Assembly: GCA_009731375.1 (NCBI GenBank)
Contig: BJOX01000117.1
Coordinates: forward strand, 206,311 to 270,310
Length of the DNA stretch: 64,000 nucleotides
From: Paulinella micropora
Lineage: Eukaryota > Cercozoa > Imbricatea > Euglyphida
Direction: 5' to 3'
Part shown: in pieces, positions 34,557-42,800 of the stretch
Layout of the letters: each line of letters opens with the position of its first letter
How positions within the stretch are numbered: position 1 is the stretch's first letter
Position numbers and translations under genes: made by a program
The notes under the pieces: generated by a model
Told to the model about the DNA's origin: nothing
Database searches by the model: none
What the model saw: the letters and a program-made list of their open reading frames with translations, nothing else

Positions 34557-35240
34557 TTGTAAGTTGCGAATAAGTTCGGCTCTTGGGTTTGTGTACTGGA
34601 GGTAACCCTCACATCGTGGGCCGTATGAACGTTCCCAAATCAGGGTTTGAGTGTACACCCCAAAGATAGCATCGAGTAATTCGAAGTGGGTGTGTGTGTC
34701 CCCAAACTTGATATGCTGTATCTTCTTTCTCTTTTCTGGATCAGAGACCAGTTTGCAGAGGAGCTGTGCTGTGTTTGATAATAGGATATAGACATCCTTT
34801 TTAGCACGACTTTTCTCTCTTCTTTGATCCTGAGGGATCCACACATAGGTATCCTTCTCTCCCCCCATCTTGTTATCAAACTCTTCTTTAGTGAGGTCAT
34901 AGTGGTCTTGCACCCACTGTTGTTCCTCCACTGTGATCTCCTCTCCATCACTATGAATCAAGTCGATCATTTTTCGTCCTCCTCCTCCCGTGTAGGCAGG
35001 TGGTAAGGGATTACCATATGCTCCTCCTCCTCCCGTCTCTTCTTGTTCAAATCCTCCTTCATCTTCGTCTCCTCCATATCTTCCTTCATCATCCCAGCCC
35101 TCTTCTACGACTCTTCCTAGTCCTTCATCTCCTCCTCCTCCTCCTTCATTCAATCCTCTTCCTCCTCCTCCTGCTTCTTCTTCTTCTCTTCTTTGTTCTG
35201 CCTCCGAGAATTCACTCACTTCGGCGGTCTCTGTCGACAT
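34557..35240 (-). pseudogene. Gag N-terminal fragment of a second, minus-strand LTR element
   Basis: Begins MSTETAEVSEFSEAEQRREE, has glycine/glutamate-rich text, then WVQDHYDLTKEEFDNKMGGE, VWIPQDQR, IQHIKFGDTHTHFELLDAIF. These align with YGKLSKKEFEEKKG, LYIPQEMR and VQHVSFGDNMSLLELLDLSW of the plus-strand Gag at 37219. The homology stops near NPRAELIRNL, where helicase-derived sequence takes over (about 34555). The rest of this element is not seen leftwards. Confidence 0.8.
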
Positions 35241-36031
35241 GATGTCGTAGTAGTAATTAACAGGAGGGCAGTGTCAGCTCCTATGTTTGGTTTTTGTTCG
35301 TTTGTGTTCTGTTCCTCCTTCAATCGATTGACTAGTGAAGAGAGAAACTAATAGAGAGGGTAGAGTGAGATTCCTTGTCCTCTATGAAACACTGTTTGTA
35401 TATTTGTTTTTGTTTGAGAAAAATAGTCTTTGAGACTTTCTCCGATTTCCTGTTCTCCTTACTCAGATTACTTTCTCCTCCTTCTTTTCTATATTGTATC
35501 TAGTATGAGGCACTTGGACCTACACACAGATAGTAATAGAGAAGCTAGAAAAGCTCTCCTTGAGAAGTCGACAGTCGGTCGGATAGGTTCTCAGACCTAC
35601 CTTTAGAAAACGATCAGAGAGTTGCAAAAATACTCTGACGTATGTGTGAGATAATGCAGATAAATGCACAAACTAGAAGGGTAGAGTGTTGTGCTCCTGT
35701 CCCTATGCTTGTTTGTGTTTTGTGTGTGTTCCTTCACTCTTCTGTCCACCTCCTTCTTCTTGGTCTCTGTGTGAGCAAGAACGACAGAGAGTTTGTATCT
35801 AATGTCTCCTTGTGAGCACACAAATATGGATTGGGCTAGAGGGTACGAGACACCTGCTTGAGACCAATCAAATTATTTGTTTTGTGAAAGAGTTATGAGG
35901 CCCGGAGCTGTGTTGGAGTATTTGTTTTCGTCTGACGTCCCCGTGTGAGACAGGTCAGTGAAAATTCACTCTGTTGCCTGTGTGGCAAAGCAGAATCTGA
36001 AAGAAATCACCCTAGTGATGTGGACTCCAAA
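35241..36031 (-). other. Leader of the minus-strand LTR element
   Basis: Reverse complement resembles the plus element's leader: GTCGACTTCTCAAGGAG, a TAGGTCC-T-GCCTCATA stretch, and AGAAAGTC. Immediately inside the LTR (36031 downward) is TTTGGAGTCCACATCACTAGG, a candidate primer-binding site (TGG start). Confidence 0.65.
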
Positions 36032-36209
36032 TGTAATGCCCCCAACGATAGCTCGTAAAAAGTCGGTAATACAACCAAACACGGTCCTCAAAAGATGAGA
36101 ATGATGTCTCGTTATATTAGCGCAGTGAAGCCAAAAAGGAAAACGGCGGCAACAGACCAGAAATAAAATTGCATCAGGTCCAATCAGGACAAATAATACT
36201 GAAAAACAA
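36032..36209 (-). repeat. Minus-strand element LTR, 3' portion (split by insertion)
   Basis: Reverse complement aligns with positions about 70-247 of the LTR at 36210 (TTGGTCTGTTGCCG, GGCTTCACTG, TAATATAACGAGACATCATT, TTACCGACTTTTT), ending GGCATTACA. The missing first 67 bp lie at 46597-46663. Confidence 0.85.
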
Positions 36210-36456
36210 TGTAGGCATCACCCCCCGGATAGCCGGTAAAAAGTACACTTTTTCTGGTGTCAGGTGCACCTAGTTTTTTCCCATTATTTTCAATATCGTT
36301 TGGCCGGATTTGACCTAATGCCATTTTAACCTTGGTCTGTTGCCGTTTTCTTTTCGGCTTCACTGAGCTAATATAACGAGACATCATTCTCTTTTGGGGA
36401 TTTGTGTCTGGTTGTATTACCGACTTTTTATTGAGCTATCTTCGGGGATTGTAACA
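36210..36456 (+). repeat. 5' LTR of plus-strand Ty3/gypsy-type element
   Basis: 247 bp, TGTAGGCATCACCCCCCGGA ... GGGGATTGTAACA. Nearly identical to 46349-46596 with about five small differences. TG...CA ends; flanked by ACAA on both outer sides of the element (36206-36209 and 46597-46600). Confidence 0.92.
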
Positions 36457-36476
36457 TTGGAGTCACCAGCACAAGG
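36457..36476 (+). promoter_or_regulatory. Candidate primer-binding site
   Basis: TTGGAGTCACCAGCACAAGG directly follows the 5' LTR; the TGG matches the CCA end of a tRNA. The primer tRNA was not identified. Confidence 0.6.
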
Positions 36477-37218
36477 CTGATTTCTTTTCTGGCTTGTTTT
36501 TGGAACAGCAGAAAGAAAAATTGGACAGACCTATCTCTTCTGAGTAGGTGTTCCAAAAAACAAATACTCCAGCACATCCCCACACAGCTCTTTTTGCAAA
36601 ACTAGACGTCTAGGCGTTTGTGAGTAGGTGTCTCAGTACCCTCTCCACAGCCTGTATCTGTGTCCTCACAAGGAGGCCAGACACCAGACCTCGTAGCTGT
36701 TCTTTTGTTCTCTCTTGAGACAGAGACAGAGTAGGTCAACAGACGTACAAACAAACACTCACAGATACAAACAAACTTGAAGGACACGAGCGTAGTACTC
36801 TACCTTTCAAGTCTGTGCACTTTGTTGCCTCTCAAACCACACACATCAGAGTATTTTTGCAAATCTCTGACTGTCTTTCGACAATAGGTCTGAACAAGTG
36901 TCAGACGACAAGTCGACTTCTCAAGGAGTGCTTCTCTAGCCTCTTTGACATTATCTGTACATAGGTCCTCGTACCTCATAACAGATACAATAACAAAAAG
37001 ATAAAAAGAAAAGAGGAGTGGAGAAGGAGATCAAATTTTCAGAGAAAGTCGTACAGATTACTTCTTTCTCACAAAAAAAAACACATAAGACATAGAGGTG
37101 AGACGCTCTCTCTCTCTATACTGTCTTTTCGTTTTTTCTCTCTATTCGTTCCTCATAGACGAACAGAGCAATTACGGGGTAGAAACAACTCTGTCTCATC
37201 CGTATTCCTTCAGCATCC
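36477..37218 (+). other. Untranslated leader of the plus-strand element
   Basis: About 740 bp with no supported ORF. It contains text conserved with the minus element's leader (GTCGACTTCTCAAGGAGTGC; TAGGTCCTCGTACCTCATAA). Confidence 0.7.
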
Positions 37219-39729
37219 ATGTCTACTAGGTCTGAAGACTGGCAGGAAGGAGGGGGGGAGAGTGAGCGAACCCCAGGAAACGAAGAGGAGTTCGTTGACT
37301 CTCATGCAGAAGGAGGAGATCTGGCACCTTCCTTTGACACAGGAGGAGCAGAGAATCAATTTTTTACTGCGCCTTCCTTTGACACAGGAGGAGCAGAGGA
37401 AGTCGAGGAGGAGCAGAAGGGAGGAGAGGAAGCGAGGTTTGTGGCCGAATATGGCAAACTAAGTAAGAAGGAGTTTGAGGAGAAGAAAGGGAAGGATGAG
37501 GCCTATAAATGGCTATACATTCCCCAAGAAATGCGATGGGGACAACCCTTGAAGAAGGAGGACATCTGTTACCCTCTCCCAAGGCAAGCTCTGCCTCTCG
37601 CAGAATTCCTCAGAGACGACGGTGCACAGTTACAGGTGCAACATGTCTCATTTGGGGACAATATGTCTTTACTGGAGCTACTCGACCTCTCATGGACAGT
37701 GTTTGAGTGTGCTATACTCTTTGAGTACCAGACTGGAAAGACTGTGCTGCCATGGAACACAAGAGCACTGGCTAGGTTGCTCGATCCTGGTCAGGACATT
37801 GATTCAATAAAGAGAGTGGAAAAGGAGTTTAAGTTCAGGAATCCAAAAGGACAGATCAATGTCATGGATGTGTCTCTGAAACTTATGGAGGCCAAGTTAG
37901 TGGACCTGGGTAAACTCCAACACACCCAGTTTGGCAGGGACCTTCACCCGGCCCTGAGGGAAATAGAAGGCGAAGCTGGAGGGGTGACGAGGATGAAGAA
38001 GCTGCATGCGGCCTTGGTGAAGGATGACGCATGGAAGAGGTGGGTCTTCACGAAGGATCATACGATCTTGGAGGGGACGGCCGCACCACCCCCCACCAAT
38101 AAAGCGGGAGAGAAGGAGTTGGCGGAGAAGGCCTTGTTCCTTCGGAAGGCAGCTGAGATCCTGTCTTTTTTTCATCATGCCCAAGAGCTGTATATCAAAG
38201 AGCTAGCGGCTGAGAAAGAAAAGAAGGAGATGGAGGCAAAGATTGCATTAGCCAAGGCGGCGGGAACAAAGGGACCGAAATATTCCTCTGGATCTTATAT
38301 GGCTCCCTCGGGCCGCTCCGCCCCGTCAGCCCACACAGCCCCTTCGGCCCCTGCGACTAGCTCAGCGCCTACCACTGTTATTGTCAACAGTAATGACAAA
38401 AAGGACAGACAGGCTATCATACAGGCCTTCCAAAAATATACAAAGTCCGATGCCACTGCTCTGACGCTGTATGCAGAGACAGCGAGTCAGAAGGACACGG
38501 ATGCGAACCTTCGAGACAAGCTCAGAAGAATTGATGCTTGTATGAAGCAGCATCCAACGGACGAAACACAGGAGTATGAGGCGTTGTACACCTTGTTGGA
38601 CCCATCAATCATCACACAAGGGTTTGATGTTGGGGAGTACAAGGCGATGAGAGCGGTAGAGGTGGCGGCTAGGAGAGCAGCCTCAGACCTGCAATGCACG
38701 GTGCCAGTTGCCGTCCTCTTGCAATACTTTAAAACTCATGGGTATCAGCACCTGTGCACTGGTACTTTGATTGGGTTTGAGATTTTTCAAGAGGTGAACG
38801 AAGGGCTGGGCATTGGCACGAGGTTGGCAGCGATCCTCACTGAGGTCAGCGCCAAGTACGGGCTCTTTTATAGCCGGAAGTCTATCATTTTGTACTTCCT
38901 GAGTGCTTTGTGTACACGACACCCGAGCAAGCTCGCAAGGATCATACAGTCCTGTCCGACCTTCACGGCGGTGAAGACGGCGGATTTTTTAGAAACGAAT
39001 ATATACGAGAGGACTGTAGCGGCTACTCCGCCGGGCGACCTGTTCAAGGAGGTGCTCGACGCGTGTTCCGAATTGGACACGGCCACCGAGTCATTCTCCA
39101 GTGCCGCGACACAGGGGGTTGGAGGTGCTCAAGCAGCACATGCAACTCGAACGGCAGGTCTCAAGAGGGGGAGAGATGAGCCGACGCCGTGCTACCGCTA
39201 TTTTTCATACATGGCGTGTAAGCATGAGGCACAGAAAGGAGTAGGCAATTGCCTCTTCAGCCACGACTCTCTTGATGATAGGCAGCGAAATCTTTTCCTT
39301 AGAGAGCTCGAAGGCATGAAAAAGACCATGTACGCCATGTACAAGAAGGAGTTGGAGGAGGGGAGGTGGAATGCGAATATGGTCTCGGATGCGGAGTTCC
39401 GGGAGGCCATCATTTACTTCCTTGACAGAATGAAGAGAAGGGAGAAGAGAGAGACATCGGGCCGATCAAAGGCGCCGACTAGAGGAGGAGGAGAGACGAG
39501 AGGATCGTCACGAGGGTCCCGAGGGACACCAAGAGGGGCGGCACCACGAGGACGAGGCTTTCGTGGAAGGGGAGGACGGACCCCAGCGCGCCCTCCCAGA
39601 GGACACGGATACTGGAATTATAGCACCAGTTCCAGCTCCAACTACCCCCAGCAAGCTTATACCGCTACGGAGGGGGGACGTCAAGACGAAGACACCGGCT
39701 CAGGTGAGCGTGTTGTCGTCGTAGACTGA
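37219..39729 (+). CDS. gag: Gag protein of Ty3/gypsy-type retrotransposon, CCCH finger and RGG tail
   Basis: 836 codons, MSTRSEDWQEGGGESERTPG to GERVVVVD, stop TGA at 39727. An acidic N-terminus contains a duplicated APSFDTGGAE unit (residues about 37-58). A conserved block shared with the minus-strand fragment is at about 75-195. A basic/alanine-rich linker SGRSAPSAHTAPSAPATSSA lies near 360-385, followed by a long helical core. The nucleic-acid-binding region is C658-x8-C667-x10-C678-x3-H682, a CCCH-like finger rather than the usual CCHC knuckle, followed by an RGG-rich tail (residues about 745-800). It should form the particle and bind element RNA. Pol follows in the same frame after one stop codon. 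A GC content and codon use higher than the flanks suggest a recent arrival. Confidence 0.88.
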   Translation: MSTRSEDWQEGGGESERTPGNEEEFVDSHAEGGDLAPSFDTGGAENQFFTAPSFDTGGAEEVEEEQKGGEEARFVAEYGKLSKKEFEEKKGKDEAYKWLYIPQEMRWGQPLKKEDICYPLPRQALPLAEFLRDDGAQLQVQHVSFGDNMSLLELLDLSWTVFECAILFEYQTGKTVLPWNTRALARLLDPGQDIDSIKRVEKEFKFRNPKGQINVMDVSLKLMEAKLVDLGKLQHTQFGRDLHPALREIEGEAGGVTRMKKLHAALVKDDAWKRWVFTKDHTILEGTAAPPPTNKAGEKELAEKALFLRKAAEILSFFHHAQELYIKELAAEKEKKEMEAKIALAKAAGTKGPKYSSGSYMAPSGRSAPSAHTAPSAPATSSAPTTVIVNSNDKKDRQAIIQAFQKYTKSDATALTLYAETASQKDTDANLRDKLRRIDACMKQHPTDETQEYEALYTLLDPSIITQGFDVGEYKAMRAVEVAARRAASDLQCTVPVAVLLQYFKTHGYQHLCTGTLIGFEIFQEVNEGLGIGTRLAAILTEVSAKYGLFYSRKSIILYFLSALCTRHPSKLARIIQSCPTFTAVKTADFLETNIYERTVAATPPGDLFKEVLDACSELDTATESFSSAATQGVGGAQAAHATRTAGLKRGRDEPTPCYRYFSYMACKHEAQKGVGNCLFSHDSLDDRQRNLFLRELEGMKKTMYAMYKKELEEGRWNANMVSDAEFREAIIYFLDRMKRREKRETSGRSKAPTRGGGETRGSSRGSRGTPRGAAPRGRGFRGRGGRTPARPPRGHGYWNYSTSSSSNYPQQAYTATEGGRQDEDTGSGERVVVVD

Positions 39730-39732
39730 CGG
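39727..39732 (+). promoter_or_regulatory. Gag stop UGA-CGG, candidate readthrough site
   Basis: TGA followed by CGG. From here to the Pol ATG at 39805 the Gag frame has 25 sense codons and no further stop, so reading through one codon would give Gag-Pol. UGA-CGG is a known leaky context in some plant RNA viruses; use here is inferred. Confidence 0.6.
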
Positions 39733-39804
39733 GAGGAGAAGAGAGAGGAAAAGAAGAGAGAGAAGGAGATAAAAACTGTTCTTTTTAATCCGACAGTCAC
39801 AGTT

Positions 39805-42800
39805 ATGCCTACTGTTGATGAACAGGATACGAACGGTTCCGTTCCTCCCAGACGTGAAGGTGAAGGCACACAGCCTCACAAGCCTCAAGGTAAGCACTTG
39901 CTAGTTCATCCTTCGAGAGCTAATATGATAAATGATGCGAATAGGAAGGCGAAGAAGGCGATGGAGGAGAGGAAGCCGAAACCAAAGGCTAGGTCTCCTC
40001 CTACGAAGAAGCAGCGGACCGTACCCCCGCCAAAGGACTCAATAGTCTCTGCTATAGACACGAGTACACTCGGTGTACCAGACTCTGTCCAAAAGACACT
40101 CGAGATACCGGAAGCCCCGGAGACTCAAGAAGTTAAGTTGGCGGAAAAGGGGGGAGAACGAGAAGAGGACAAGGAACTTGAGCTTAGACTCAAAACCCTA
40201 GAACGAAAAATTCATGTGCTAGCGGCTAGTTTACATAGACCAGACGCGCTATGCTACACTGACCTCTTTTGTGAAACTTTACAAACCACATTAAAAGTTG
40301 GTAATGATACGATGGCGAATATTAATATTGTCGGCCAGAAGTTTTTGAATAGTCACCGGACATGGGTGGACAAAAACATTAGAAAAACAAAGGGGACCCT
40401 AAAAGGGGTAGGCAGCCGTACGGAAATTACGGGCATCGTCACATTAATTTTCAAATTGAAATCCGGTCGAGTATATCGTGCGGACCTCTATGTTGTCCCC
40501 GATTACCACGGTTCAATCCTGCTGTCGTATGACCAATTGGCTACGATGGGGGCTGTGATCGATTGCGCCGCACGGCGGGTGATTTATGGAGTGAAGAATG
40601 GAGAGGAGGAGGATATTAATCCGATGACTGCTACTGACTCATACGAGGCTTTTGAGCTGAGTCTAGCAACGGAGAGGAAAAAGTTGGCCTTCGTACATGA
40701 GGCAACTGAAGCCTATGTACACCCCTATGTCACAGTGCCGGAGGAACTGACCTGGACCGACAATTGGGAGACGGAGATGCAGGCGTATACGGTTACGATT
40801 CCCGCATGGGACAGAAAGTCTATTGATGACTTAGTCGTAGCGCGTAATGAGGAGATAATATGTGTTGCGAAACAGTGCCCGTCGTTGGCCAGATTCGCAG
40901 AAGGTGGCGGGGCAGATGTCCATATTACTAATGGCTACTGTTACCATGCGAAGGTGTCAGATGAGAAGAGAGAGGCGTTTGTGCCAAGGAGGAAGGGGCG
41001 TATCCCCGATACTCCAGCGGATGACATTAAAACTTTTATCACGAACTTTTGGGGCGATGTGCCTACCTGGCCGCGCTCATTAACTGAAGTGAAAAAGTGT
41101 CTACGGACTCTATTTGAGAGTAACAAGCCGTATACTGTCATTCTGCCATACAATGAGAAGGCGATCTGGGCACAGGAGATAAGGGACCGGCTTATTGATC
41201 ATCCTATACCTGTTCCTTCTCGCAAGCAACAGTTAGTGGTGGCTTGTCGACTCGGGTCTCGGGAGCAGAGCAGTGCATACAAGCAAAAGCTCAGAGCCCA
41301 GGACAAGTTGAAATTGATACCTCAAGCTTTCACATGCTTTGATGGTTTCTACACCCGTAAGGCTCCGATACAATACGCGAACCTTATTGATATGCTTGTC
41401 GGGCTGGGTCATGATGATGAGCCGGACACAGTCACGTATGAAAGAACGGGACTAGACGATTTGTCCGAGGAAGATTTGAGTTTGGAGGAGGACTTAGCGC
41501 CCCTCAAGGAGCATAAGAAGATGTCGGAGGAAGATTTCCAAGCGGCGGCGCGGAAAATTTTAGAAGAAGGAGTGGGTTCGGAGAGAGAGAAGGCGTTTCT
41601 CAAAGCTAAGATGGAGGCGTACAGAGAAATTTTCGACCCTCCTCGGGCAGGTGGTGTAAAGTCGGATGACTTCACTGCTGTCATTTACAAGATACCGGGT
41701 GCGGAGCCATCTCCGGCACCACGGAGGGCAAATTTGAGCATACATGAGGCAAAAATAGCGGAGGAGAATGTGAGACAGTTGCTCGATGAGGACTTTATTG
41801 AGAGATCTACATCTCCAATTGTCTCTCAACCGAAAATCGTCCCTAAGCCAGGAGGAGAATGGCGCTTGACGATCAATTATGCCCGTGTGAATAAGGTGCT
41901 AGAGGAAGAGAGAAATCCTCTGCCGACCTTAGAAGAAGGCAGAAGGGTGCTGCGGAATGCTAAATTCTATTCGGTCATTGACCTTAAGAACGGCTTCTGG
42001 CAGATACCACTGGACGAGAAATCCAGATGGCTGACTGCATTCGTTGTGGGTATGGAAATATACCAGTGGAAGGTGCTTCCAATGGGACTCAAACAGGCCC
42101 CGGGGCTCTTTCAGAAGGCGATGCAGAAGATGTTGAGCGGTCAATATGACGACCAGTCGGAGGATGGTTTTATGAGAAGGAGAGGACAGAAGGCGGGAGA
42201 ATATGCATTTTGTTACATCGATGACATCATCGTATACTCTAACACAATGGAAGAGCATATCGATCACTTGTCAGATGTCTTCAGGCGCATCGGAGCATTT
42301 GGCCTGAAATGCAACCTAAAGAAATGTCAGCTTGCCAGGACAAGTGTGACGTATTTGGGTTACGAGATTTCTCATAATAGGGTCTCGATATCGCGCGAGA
42401 AGAGGGAGGAGATCATGAGTAGACAGTTGCCAAAGAATCGCACAGAGTTACACTCTTTTCTTGCGATGGCACAGTACTACAGCCAGTTCATACCCGATTG
42501 GGGTGCAACTCGGGCTAAGCTGGAGAAGATGATTGATTTTGGAGACTTTGAGAAGTGGGATGAGGAGGCTTTGCAGGCGTTTAATACGCTCAAAGATATC
42601 ATTTATAAAGATCCCAAGGACGGCGGATTAGTACTTATGATGCCCGACTTTACGAAACCGTTCGTAGTCGACACGGATGCATCTAAGTTTGCGATTGGCG
42701 CGGTGCTGCAACAGGAAGATGAGGAGAAAAAGTTGCGCCCGATCATGTTTATTAGTAGAAAGCTGTGTGCGGCGGAGCGAAATTACTGCACGCGACAGAG

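Noticed and set aside
35603-35821. Short frames in the leaders of both LTR elements
   Set aside because: They lie in untranslated leader sequence, are not conserved between the two elements and show no motif.
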